From Clostridiales bacterium (GTDB lineage Bacteria > Bacillota > Clostridia > Lachnospirales > Lachnospiraceae), in the NCBI GenBank assembly GCA_019420405.1, contig JAHZHF010000018.1, positions 1 through 12,879 on the forward strand: a DNA stretch of 12,879 nucleotides, written 5' to 3'. The position numbers were made by a program, and so were the translations under genes. The notes under the pieces are model-generated. The model was not told where the DNA came from, ran no database searches, and saw nothing but the letters and a program-made list of their open reading frames with translations. Below, piece after piece: positions 6,393-12,879 of the stretch (position 1 is the stretch's first letter; the number at the start of each line of letters is the position of its first letter).

Positions 6393-7321
6393 CGTCCTTC
6401 TTTCTCGTAAACCCGTCCCAGGTCTTTCGGCGCTTTCACGCCCCGGCCGAATATTACGATACTCACGATCGTCAGTATATACGGAAGCATCAGCAGGAAC
6501 TGATACGGGATATTGATTCCGTATGCCTGCATCCTCATCTGCAGCCCCTGCGCAATGCCGAAGCACAGAGACGCGAGCAGAGCCAGAAGCGCGTTCCAGT
6601 GGCTGAGTACGGAAACCGCCATAGCGATGAATCCTCTTCCTGCGCTGATGTCCTCTGTGAACTGTCCCATGATAGCCACTACAAGGTATGATCCGCCCAC
6701 GCCGGATAAAAATCCCGCAGTCATTACCGCCGCGTAGCGGTAACCGATCACATTGATTCCGCAGGACTGGGCAGCCCTCGGATTCTCCCCTACGGCTCTA
6801 AGCTGCAGGCCGACCTTCAACCGGGTAAGCACATACCATACAATAACAGCTGTCACAATCAATATATAGAACAGAGCTGTCTGGTTAAACAGGATATTCC
6901 CGATATACGGGATTCTGCTCAGAACAGGGATCTCTACTGTATTCATCGTCTCAATGCTGAGCGATGTACCTGTCGCTCCGAATATGACTCTGAATACAAA
7001 ACTTGTAAATCCTGCCGCAAATATATTCACTACGATACCAACAACTGACTGATCCTGTTTTCTGGAAATTGACAGATATGCAATGATAAGAGCTGTCAGC
7101 ATACCTCCGATTCCTCCTGCCAGGATCCCGACGGCTATGTTCTGTGTAAAGTAAGCCGCGGTAAATGTAGTAAACGCTCCTACAAGCATCTCGCCCTCAC
7201 ATCCGATATTGAGCACTCCGCTTTTCTCTGCAATCACAACACCGATTCCGGCGAATGCGATTGGAATACTCATTCGTATGCCGGCTGAAAGCATGGATAA
7301 TATAAATGCTGAAATATCCAT
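6389..7321 (-). CDS. ABC importer permease, BPD_transp_2 family (NupQ/YufQ-like)
   Basis: 310 residues and strongly hydrophobic, with roughly eight to ten membrane spans. Residues 30-50 carry EKSGVLNIGCEGEMLVGAFT, the signature of the shorter permease of BMP-type nucleoside importers. A second conserved stretch, LRAVGENPRAAQSCGINV near 175-195, is the cytoplasmic coupling loop to the ATPase. The C-terminus, FGRGVKAPKDLGRVYEKEGR, is typical too. The ATG directly follows the TAG of the longer permease, and GAGGTGG inside that gene is the ribosome site, so the two are translationally coupled, as expected for a heterodimeric membrane channel. It is followed after 46 bases by the lipoprotein gene. 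Confidence 0.92.
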   Translation of the reverse strand: MDISAFILSMLSAGIRMSIPIAFAGIGVVIAEKSGVLNIGCEGEMLVGAFTTFTAAYFTQNIAVGILAGGIGGMLTALIIAYLSISRKQDQSVVGIVVNIFAAGFTSFVFRVIFGATGTSLSIETMNTVEIPVLSRIPYIGNILFNQTALFYILIVTAVIVWYVLTRLKVGLQLRAVGENPRAAQSCGINVIGYRYAAVMTAGFLSGVGGSYLVVAIMGQFTEDISAGRGFIAMAVSVLSHWNALLALLASLCFGIAQGLQMRMQAYGINIPYQFLLMLPYILTIVSIVIFGRGVKAPKDLGRVYEKEGR

Positions 7322-8431
7322 CTATGCCACCTCACTTTCTGCCTGTGCGGCCTTTTCTTTTTCCCTTTTTGCTCCAAACTGAAATTTTCTTAATTTCTTT
7401 TTCGCCTTGCCGCTCAGACCGAACAGGATAAACAGAATCATAAGTCCTCTCAGCATATCTACCAAAGTCGTAGGCACTGCGCTGGTAACCTGCATCACAT
7501 TTCCGCCTGCGGTGAGGAGCGAGAAGAAAAACGCTGCCAATACCATGCCCCACGGGGAATAGAATCCCAGCAGTGCAACCATCAGGCCGTTAAATCCATA
7601 ATCATTGCTGATTCCATCCTGCACACAGTAAGCAAAACTGCACACCTCGACAACACCTGCGAACCCGGCAAAGGCTCCGCTGATTGCCATAACTTTCAGA
7701 TAATAGCTGTCGGACCTGATTCCTCCGTAGGCCGCGGCTTTTACGCTTCCTCCCAGGGCCTTGATTTTATATCCGAATGATGTCTTCTCCATTACAATCC
7801 AATATATAATCACGCAGATCAGGGCGATGAAGATCGAGTAACTGAATGTCGTCCCGGCAAAGATACGGGGAAGTCTCTCGTACTCTGCGACGGATTCCGT
7901 CTGCGGGGTGGAACTTCCCGCTTTCAGCATCGGCCCGTGATCCAGCCATGCTATAAAATACTGAACAATGTAGTTAATCATAAGCGTCGTAATAATTTCG
8001 CTTACTTTGAATTTTGCTTTAAAAAATCCTGCGATTCCTCCGCATACCGCTCCGAATACAATCCCAAGAACCATGCCGGCGATGATGGAAAAAGATCCGA
8101 GATATTTCCCGACCGTTGTGCTGACAATGATCATGGCCAGCGCTCCCATCAGGAACTGCCCGTCGCCTCCCAGGTTGCTCAGTCCGCACTTTCCGGCAAA
8201 TGAAACGCCTACCGCAACGATTGTCAGAGGGATCATATTTCTTATGACTGCTCCGAAATTCCCCATATTAGTAAAAGGGGAAAAGATCAGCTGACGGTAT
8301 GTCTCAATCGGATCCTTTCCCAGGATCAGAATAAATACAGAACCTAAGATCAGGGCCGCGATAAAGCTTAAGATTATGACAGATACTGTTCTAAGTATTC
8401 CTTCCGTCTTCTGTTTATTGATTTTATTCAT
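7322..8431 (-). CDS. ABC importer permease, BPD_transp_2 family (NupP/YufP-like)
   Basis: 369 residues with multiple hydrophobic spans, including one at about 12-35 that anchors an N-terminal extension typical of the longer BMP permease. Residues about 80-100 read GKCGLSNLGGDGQFLMGAL, the family signature. The loop YKIKALGGSVKAAAYGGI is the likely ATPase-coupling segment. The C-terminal tail after about 345 is charged and cytoplasmic. The start ATG overlaps the end of the ATPase gene by 8 bases (ATGAATAA), and the stop touches the next permease start. With the other permease it forms the membrane channel of the importer. Confidence 0.92.
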   Translation of the reverse strand: MNKINKQKTEGILRTVSVIILSFIAALILGSVFILILGKDPIETYRQLIFSPFTNMGNFGAVIRNMIPLTIVAVGVSFAGKCGLSNLGGDGQFLMGALAMIIVSTTVGKYLGSFSIIAGMVLGIVFGAVCGGIAGFFKAKFKVSEIITTLMINYIVQYFIAWLDHGPMLKAGSSTPQTESVAEYERLPRIFAGTTFSYSIFIALICVIIYWIVMEKTSFGYKIKALGGSVKAAAYGGIRSDSYYLKVMAISGAFAGFAGVVEVCSFAYCVQDGISNDYGFNGLMVALLGFYSPWGMVLAAFFFSLLTAGGNVMQVTSAVPTTLVDMLRGLMILFILFGLSGKAKKKLRKFQFGAKREKEKAAQAESEVA

Positions 8432-9110
8432 GGCTTCCCACTCCCATCATCAGTCTTCCTACTTCCTGTACTGTAGTTGTTCTCGGATTGAGTTCTCCTA
8501 CGATCTTTCCCTTATACATGACAACCAGGCGGTCCGCCAGGTAGAACAGCTCTTCCATATCACCTGAGATCAGAAGCACTCCCATCCCTTTATCTCTGGC
8601 CTGCAGAATACTGGTTCTGATAAACCAGGACGCCATCACGTCAACTCCCCGGGTCGGATAGGAACAGATCATCGCTTTCGGATCCTTGCTCAGCTCCCGT
8701 GCCAGGATGAATTTCTGCAGGTTTCCTCCGGAAAGGTTCTCTGTGATATCACCGATTCCTCTTGCCCTCACATCAAACATTTCCATATGAAATTTCGTTT
8801 CTTCCTTTATGGCCTTATAATTCAGCAGACCGAATTTCCTGTCCACATTTCTCCTTCTCAGGATCCAGTTGTCAAAGAGTGTAAATTTCTTAACTGTTGC
8901 CACGTCATTTCTGTCCGCCGGGACATAAGCGATATCTTTCTCGATAAATTTCTTTGGGTTGTACTCCGGGATCTCTTCCCCTTCAATACTGATCTTTCCG
9001 CCTGTGATTTTCCTTAGGCCGGCCGCAACTTCCGCCAGCTCTGCCTGGCCGTTCCCCTCCACAGCGGCGACGCCTACGATCTCCCCTTTATGTACCTCAA
9101 GAGACAGCCC
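8424..9110 (-). CDS. C-terminal half of the importer ATPase (second ABC domain), separated by a frameshift
   Basis: This frame continues the ATPase after a one-base shift at 9108-9111. From GGG at 9110 it reads GLSLEVHKGEIVGVAAVEGN, which is the expected start of the second ABC domain. The degenerate Walker A (VEGNGQAEL) is normal for second domains in this family. LSGGNLQK is the intact signature and YPTRGVD the expected D-loop region. It has no ribosome site of its own: the first usable start would be a GTG at 9062 inside the P-loop. Expression as a separate protein is therefore unlikely. It ends within the permease start. Corrected by one base, the whole gene (9961-8424) would encode 512 residues, the standard family length. 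Confidence 0.85.
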   Translation of the reverse strand, partial: GLSLEVHKGEIVGVAAVEGNGQAELAEVAAGLRKITGGKISIEGEEIPEYNPKKFIEKDIAYVPADRNDVATVKKFTLFDNWILRRRNVDRKFGLLNYKAIKEETKFHMEMFDVRARGIGDITENLSGGNLQKFILARELSKDPKAMICSYPTRGVDVMASWFIRTSILQARDKGMGVLLISGDMEELFYLADRLVVMYKGKIVGELNPRTTTVQEVGRLMMGVGSHE

Positions 9111-9961
9111 CGTATTGTCTGTACTCCTCTGTCATCTTCCGCATCCACGTCTTTTAGATCAATGAGCGGAGCAGATTCATCATCTTCGATAAGCGCTCTC
9201 ACCGCCGCCGACGGAGTTGTCACTTCTTCTCCGACCATCATATTGATAATCTTCTGCTTGTCAGTATCCTTCGTCAGCATATGTCCCGCCACGCTTCCGT
9301 GGCTTAAAACCGTGATCCTTTTACTGATCTTGAGCACCTCGTCAAGCTTGTGGCTGATGAACACAACGCTCTTTCCATGTTCAACCAATGCGTTGATGGT
9401 TTCAAAAAGCATATCACATTCCTGAGGCGCCAGGACGGCTGTCGGCTCGTCCAGTATAAGGAGTTCCGCTCCCGTGTACAGAAGTTTTAAGATCTCAAGT
9501 CTCTGCTGCATTCCCACAGTCAGTTTATCGACTGTGGCATGTGTATCCACCGAAAGACCGTACTGCTTTCCGATCTCCTCCAGTTTCTTTTCTATATCTT
9601 TCTGTTTTACCCGGCTGAGCCCTTTTTCATTTCCCATGAGGAACGCGTTCTCTGCCGAAGTAAATACGTCTACAAGCATATAATGCTGATGAACCATTCC
9701 AACGCCAAGCCGCAGAGCGTCTTTTGGTGATTTGATCCGGACCTTCTCACCTTTGATATAAATCTCTCCCTCATCAGGATGATACAGGCCATATATAATA
9801 TTCATCAGTGTACTCTTTCCGGCTCCATTTTCTCCCAGAAGCGCGTGAACTTCACCGGGATATATCGTAAGGTCAATGTGATCATTGGCAGTAAAATTAC
9901 CAAAGGTCTTTGTAATGCCCTTAAGCTCCAGCAGCGGCGCTGGTTTTCTTTCCTCTGACAT
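9074..9961 (-). CDS. N-terminal half of the BMP-type importer ATPase (first ABC domain), frameshifted at its end
   Basis: Cytoplasmic ATPase that powers the importer. The first ABC domain is complete: Walker A GENGAGKST (43-51), Q-loop Gln92, family-typical signature LTVGMQQR (147-154), Walker B with Asp171 and Glu172 in LLILDEPT, and His204 in VFISHKLDE. Near residue 280 the frame reads TIRG and then turns into 10 unrelated residues before a stop at 9074. Adding one G to the four-G run restores the second domain. The start at 9961 gives a family-like N-terminus (MSEERKPAPLLELKG); an ATG at 9988 is a possible alternative with a G-rich stretch 2 bases before it. The reading upstream to 10120 is leader sequence. 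Confidence 0.88.
   Translation of the reverse strand: MSEERKPAPLLELKGITKTFGNFTANDHIDLTIYPGEVHALLGENGAGKSTLMNIIYGLYHPDEGEIYIKGEKVRIKSPKDALRLGVGMVHQHYMLVDVFTSAENAFLMGNEKGLSRVKQKDIEKKLEEIGKQYGLSVDTHATVDKLTVGMQQRLEILKLLYTGAELLILDEPTAVLAPQECDMLFETINALVEHGKSVVFISHKLDEVLKISKRITVLSHGSVAGHMLTKDTDKQKIINMMVGEEVTTPSAAVRALIEDDESAPLIDLKDVDAEDDRGVQTIRGCLLRYIKGRS
9108..9111 (-). other. Apparent single-base deletion in a G run of the ATPase gene
   Basis: The minus strand reads ATACGGGGCTG. Five Gs would give Ile-Arg-Gly-Leu and keep both ABC domains in one frame; four Gs give Ile-Arg-Gly-Cys and a stop 12 codons on. The position in a homopolymer makes an assembly error the first thing to exclude. Otherwise the importer ATPase is broken in this strain. 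Confidence 0.85.
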
Positions 9962-10085
9962 AATCTCTTTCACATCCTTTCCAGGCATATCCCCCTGTTT
10001 CAGAAATCCTGACCGTTTCGTCAACACCTTTCGGAAACGGGAAAGGGCGCCTATCCGTTTCCGGATAAGCGCCCTTGCTTTTGAT
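9962..10085 (-). promoter_or_regulatory. Structured 5' leader of the transporter operon
   Basis: This is the predicted untranslated leader. Hairpin 1 pairs 10062-10074 with 10045-10057 (13 pairs, one G-U) and closes on a GAAA tetraloop. Hairpin 2 pairs CCGUUUC (10040-10034) with GAAACGG (10019-10013), a perfect 7-bp stem. The segment CCGUUUCCG (10040-10032) is also a perfect 9-base complement of CGGAAACGG inside hairpin 1 (10063-10055), so competing folds are possible. The U content after hairpin 1 is only UUU then CCC, a poor terminator. I recognise no known purine riboswitch core. Confidence 0.5.
10045..10074 (-). promoter_or_regulatory. GAAA-capped 13-bp leader hairpin
   Basis: GGGCGC-UUAUCCG, loop GAAA, CGGAUAG-GCGCCC on the minus strand. 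This is the strongest single RNA fold in the window, a few bases after the predicted transcription start. It is followed by UUUCCC, so termination is doubtful; stabilisation of the 5' end or attenuation is possible. Confidence 0.65.
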
Positions 10086-10091
10086 ATTGGC

Positions 10092-10120
10092 ATTCTAGTA
10101 TCTAATTGAGAATAATGCAA
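10092..10120 (-). promoter_or_regulatory. Candidate sigma-A promoter for the transporter and catabolic operon
   Basis: TTGCAT (10120-10115) and TAGAAT (10097-10092) on the minus strand are separated by exactly 17 bases. The -10 matches consensus in five of six positions and the -35 in three. Start of transcription would fall near 10085, about 120 bases before the ATPase start. It lies in the largest gap of the window, right after the deaminase gene. Confidence 0.45.
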
Positions 10121-10141
10121 GACAGGTTATCATTTAGATAC
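10098..10141. promoter_or_regulatory. Dyad flanking the -35 box: candidate operator
   Basis: Arms GTATCTAATTGA (10098-10109) and TCATTTAGATAC (10130-10141) are inverted copies with 11 of 12 positions matching, 20 bases apart. One arm touches the -10 box, and the other lies just upstream of the -35. A dimeric regulator bound here would cover the promoter. Only about 5 bases further upstream is a second small palindrome, TATCAT-T-ATGATA (10147-10159). No regulator gene is in the window. Confidence 0.5.
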
Positions 10142-10162
10142 CTGATTATCATTATGATATTT

Positions 10163-11554
10163 TTAGATTTCAAGATCCTGTTCCAGCCCTTCCATATGCT
10201 TTGATGCTCTTTTCAGCATCTCTTTCCCTACGTCATTTACGAAATCTTTCTTTTGATTCTCGTCTGCTTTTGTCAGTTTTCCATGCTTTACAACTATTTC
10301 TCCATTCACAATCACTGTATCTGTCAGCCGGCTCTCCCCGCTTAGCACAATACAGTCCACGGGATCATTTTTTCCTCCGGAATACTGCAGCTGGTTCCAG
10401 TCCATAATCGCAAGATCAGCCGCCATACCCGGCGCCAGAAAGCCAATATCATCCCTCCCCAGCACGCGGGCTCCTCCGGCCGTAGCAAGGTAAAGAATAT
10501 CCTCGGGTGATACAGCCTTATCTCCCCATGCAAGGCGGTTCACAAGATATGCGCTTCGTATTTCCTGAAACATATTGGATGAATTAGAGCTGGCTGCCCC
10601 ATCAACTCCCAGGCCGATTTTGGCTCCTGATGCCATAAGATCCGGAATTCTGCATACTCCTGAGCTTAAAAACATATTAGAAATCGGGCAATGCGAGACG
10701 CCCGTTCCTGTCTCTGCCAGCAGCTTTACTTCTTCATCATCCAGATGGACACAGTGCGCATAATAAAAATTTTCTCCCAGAAGGCCGTGCTTTTCGAACC
10801 ACCGGGCTGGCGTACATCCATACGTATCCAGTGTATACTGCGTCTCATACGTGCTTTCGGCAAGATGGCCGTGAATCAGCACGTGATATTTTTCAGCCAG
10901 CTTTTTGCTCTCCATAAGCATATCCATAGTTTCATACTGCGGCATATTAGGCGCGATTCCGACCCGGCACATGGAAAAGCGTTCCGGATCATGATATTTT
11001 AATATCAGCCTCTCCGCGTCCGCCATCACCTGTTCTGTTGTGCCGACTAATTCCGGAGGGACAATCTCACTTGCTTTTGAATGGGTTCCCCGGTTTGGAT
11101 GGAAGCGGATACCTATTTCTGATGCCGCCTCGATCTCAGCATCTATTAATTTTTCAACCCCTGCAGGATGCGCATAAAATAAATCATTTGAAGTTGTGCA
11201 TCCGGTTTTCAGCAGTTCTCCCAGACCGGCATACGCTCCTGCTTTCGCCACATCTGTATTTATCTCTTTGAAAATCTCATACACTACCTTCAGCCAGGGT
11301 TCCAGCTTCAAACCATCCGCGACATGAATATTTCTGACAAGGGATTGCCATGTGTGATGATGCACATTTACAAAGCCGGGAATCACTATCTTTCCCGCGG
11401 CATCCAGGATCTCAGCTTCAGGATATTTTCCCCCTAAATTCCGCCCGATTTCCAGAATTTCCTTACCGTCGATTACAAGATCTCCATGACTGACCCTTGT
11501 CCGATTCTCATCCATCGTGATAATCCAGTCCGCATTCTTAATCAGTGTATACAT
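10163..11554 (-). CDS. 8-oxoguanine deaminase-like amidohydrolase
   Basis: Cytosolic metal-dependent deaminase of the AtzA/TrzN/8-oxoguanine deaminase branch. That activity turns 8-oxoguanine into urate and ammonia, a direct entry to purine breakdown. From ATG 11554 it is 463 residues. Visible ligands: His65 and His67 in NVHHHTWQSL, His228/His230 and Glu233 in HGHLAES, His267/His270 in YAHCVHL, and Asp318 in GLGVDGAASSNSSN. The HHH motif followed by a Gln-Ser-Leu segment and the VDG-A-S-N motif are typical of the 8-oxoguanine deaminase group. AAAGGAG lies 6 bases before this ATG; an upstream in-frame start at 11602 would overlap the preceding gene. It follows the molybdenum hydroxylase gene by 28 bases. 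Guanine or another aminopurine or triazine-like substrate cannot be excluded. Confidence 0.82.
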   Translation of the reverse strand: MYTLIKNADWIITMDENRTRVSHGDLVIDGKEILEIGRNLGGKYPEAEILDAAGKIVIPGFVNVHHHTWQSLVRNIHVADGLKLEPWLKVVYEIFKEINTDVAKAGAYAGLGELLKTGCTTSNDLFYAHPAGVEKLIDAEIEAASEIGIRFHPNRGTHSKASEIVPPELVGTTEQVMADAERLILKYHDPERFSMCRVGIAPNMPQYETMDMLMESKKLAEKYHVLIHGHLAESTYETQYTLDTYGCTPARWFEKHGLLGENFYYAHCVHLDDEEVKLLAETGTGVSHCPISNMFLSSGVCRIPDLMASGAKIGLGVDGAASSNSSNMFQEIRSAYLVNRLAWGDKAVSPEDILYLATAGGARVLGRDDIGFLAPGMAADLAIMDWNQLQYSGGKNDPVDCIVLSGESRLTDTVIVNGEIVVKHGKLTKADENQKKDFVNDVGKEMLKRASKHMEGLEQDLEI

Positions 11555-11582
11555 GACTTTCTCCTTTCTCTTTCCCATATAT

Positions 11583-12879
11583 TCAGTCTGCGCACTTCGC
11601 ATGAAATAGTATCGTCTCGAGATCCGCCGGCGCTGTCCTGACCTTCCCCAGCTCTCCGAGCGCGCAGTTCACCGCATTGATAAAAGCACCTAATCCCGGA
11701 TCAAGCACCGGTTCTCCTAATGACCTCGCCCCATACGGCCCCCTCTCATTCGGATTTTCAATGATAATCGGATCAAACTCCTCCGGTACATCCATAATGC
11801 CGGGGATGATATACTGGTCAAAATTATCATGCTTAGCAGCGCCTTTCACGGAACGGATATTTTCCATCATCGCATATCCCTGGGCCATTACTGCGCCTCC
11901 GATGCTCTGTTCTTTTGCCATCTTCGGATTAATCGCCCTTCCAATATCGTGAGCGGACGCCACACGCAGCACTCGTGTCTGTCCTGTGCAGGTATCTACT
12001 TCTACCTCCGCCCCGATACAGGAATAGGTATACTCATAAAAAGTGTCTCCCTCGCCTGTCCTGGCATTGAACTTCGGATCCGGAGTCTTATAGGAACCGG
12101 TAAAGGCCGGAGTTCTGCCGGAGGCATAAGTCGCCTGAGCCGCTTCCTTAAATGATATTGTTCTATTTCCTATGTGAACCTGATCCGTCTCAAACGAAAT
12201 ATCTTCCTCAGAACAGCCATATATTTCTGCCAGCGCTTCCCCCATACATCTGTGAATCTGACGAGCAGCATCCAGGATCGCATTTCCGCCGATAAAAGTT
12301 CCCCTGGACGCATTGCAGATTCCTGTGGCCGGAGCTCTTGACGTACTGCTCTCTGTGATCTCAACCTCCGTATCGCTGATCCCGAGCGCTTCTGCCGCAA
12401 GCTGCACCATCGTGGTCTGCAGCCCCTGCCCGATCTCAGTCAGCCCGATCGAGAGCAGCGCGCTGCCGTCCTGCTTCACTTCGATATAACATCTGCCAAT
12501 ATCCGGCACTCCTGTGCCATAACTGTTTCCTCTGTAACTCAGGGAAATTCCGACTCCCCTGCGCCTTGTCCTGCCCGGGTTCTCTCTGCGGTATCTCCAA
12601 TACTTTTCTTCAAAGTCCAGCTTGCGGGCCACTTCGTCAAGAGCGGCCTCCGCCCCGATATCCTCAAAATCTATAATCTGTCCCGATCCCGTGGCATCCC
12701 CTCTGTGCATCACATTTTTCTTCCTGAGCAGATAAGGAGACATCCCCAGCTTTTCCGCCAGTTCATCCAGGATACATTCTCTCGCGTAAATCCCCTGCGG
12801 ATTACCGAAGCCTCTCATAGAGCCTGTTGTAATATTATTCGTGTAGACCGCTTTGGATTCGATATAAACATTAGGCACA
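11583..12879 (-). CDS. Xanthine dehydrogenase-type molybdopterin-binding subunit, C-terminal part (5' end outside window)
   Basis: Partial: the frame runs off the right edge, and about 430 C-terminal residues of an expected 750 or so are present. The GTG at 12878 is read as an internal Val. Motifs of the molybdenum-hydroxylase large domain appear in order: MRGFGNPQ near residue 21 (Arg22 and Phe24 of the substrate pocket), GLTEIGQGLQTTMVQLAAEA near 140-160 (cofactor-binding Gln loop), and ERGPYGARSLGEPVL near 378-392, where Glu389 is the catalytic base. HDIGRAINP is also typical. Such enzymes hydroxylate purine rings (hypoxanthine to xanthine to urate) or run in reverse, using FAD and 2Fe-2S subunits not seen here. 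It is directly upstream of the deaminase. In gut anaerobes related XdhD-type proteins occur in urate-degrading clusters. Confidence 0.92.
   Translation of the reverse strand, partial: VPNVYIESKAVYTNNITTGSMRGFGNPQGIYARECILDELAEKLGMSPYLLRKKNVMHRGDATGSGQIIDFEDIGAEAALDEVARKLDFEEKYWRYRRENPGRTRRRGVGISLSYRGNSYGTGVPDIGRCYIEVKQDGSALLSIGLTEIGQGLQTTMVQLAAEALGISDTEVEITESSTSRAPATGICNASRGTFIGGNAILDAARQIHRCMGEALAEIYGCSEEDISFETDQVHIGNRTISFKEAAQATYASGRTPAFTGSYKTPDPKFNARTGEGDTFYEYTYSCIGAEVEVDTCTGQTRVLRVASAHDIGRAINPKMAKEQSIGGAVMAQGYAMMENIRSVKGAAKHDNFDQYIIPGIMDVPEEFDPIIIENPNERGPYGARSLGEPVLDPGLGAFINAVNCALGELGKVRTAPADLETILFHAKCAD

Noticed and set aside
9074..9111. Programmed -1 ribosomal frameshifting in the ATPase gene.
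   Set aside because: The shift is in the -1 direction, but the site A-CGG-GGC does not allow re-pairing of the P-site tRNA as a slippery heptamer requires, and no family member is known to me to use it. A lost base is simpler.
9989..10120. An N-terminal extension of the ATPase (MHYSQLDTRM...) starting at 10120.
   Set aside because: It would translate through the -10 box and the leader hairpins. ABC proteins of this family begin shortly before the first beta strand, as the 9961 start does.
10147..10159. The palindrome TATCATTATGATA just after the deaminase stop as a terminator.
   Set aside because: Six AT-rich pairs with a one-base centre and no following U run would not terminate transcription; at most it is a small protein site.
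9962..10162. A classical purine (guanine/adenine) riboswitch before the importer.
   Set aside because: I could not find the conserved three-way junction core or the paired loop sequences on the minus strand. The structured leader is reported without a ligand.

Overview
The window is one dense block of genes, all read on the minus strand, so the biological order runs from the right edge to the left edge. It looks like a chromosomal catabolic locus of an anaerobic, Gram-positive gut-type Clostridia (Lachnospiraceae-like). The reasons are strong AGGAGG-type ribosome sites, a roughly balanced base composition, a lipoprotein-anchored BMP-family ABC importer, a molybdenum hydroxylase and oxygen-sensitive 2x[4Fe-4S] enzymes. 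The taxon is an inference. The theme is uptake and breakdown of purines or related N-heterocycles as a nitrogen (and possibly carbon) source.

Layout in transcription order. (1) 12879-11583: the C-terminal part of a xanthine-dehydrogenase-type molybdopterin subunit, cut by the window edge. (2) 11554-10163: an amidohydrolase most like 8-oxoguanine deaminase. (3) 10162-9962: a 201-bp gap, the largest in the window, with a candidate promoter inside a dyad and a leader RNA that can fold in alternative ways. (4) 9961-5302: a complete BMP-type nucleoside/purine importer made of an ATPase with two ABC domains, two permeases and a lipoprotein. The ATPase reading frame is broken by an apparent one-base loss. 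(5) 5197-499: four catabolic enzymes, namely a COG0402-type amidohydrolase with a TTG start, a creatininase-family amidohydrolase, a PreA-like dihydropyrimidine dehydrogenase subunit with two 4Fe-4S clusters, and a dihydropyrimidinase/hydantoinase (HydA). (6) 493-155: a P-II nitrogen-signalling protein coupled to hydA. (7) 154-1: a short region whose last 47 bases look like the 5' end of a group II intron running out of the window.

The parts suggest this working model. Purines enter through the BMP importer. The deaminase and molybdenum hydroxylase change the ring substituents and oxidation state. The PreA-like protein may do a ring redox step. HydA, the creatininase-like protein and the second amidohydrolase then hydrolyse cyclic or open-chain amides to release ammonia. 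A P-II protein encoded last could report nitrogen or energy status back to the importer or enzymes. The assignment to purines is inference from gene content; no substrate can be read from the sequence.

The points most worth checking are the P-II gene with an unusual basic T-loop inside a purine operon, the PreA-like protein without a visible catalytic cysteine, the transporter leader RNA and dyad, the ATPase frameshift, and the possible group II intron.
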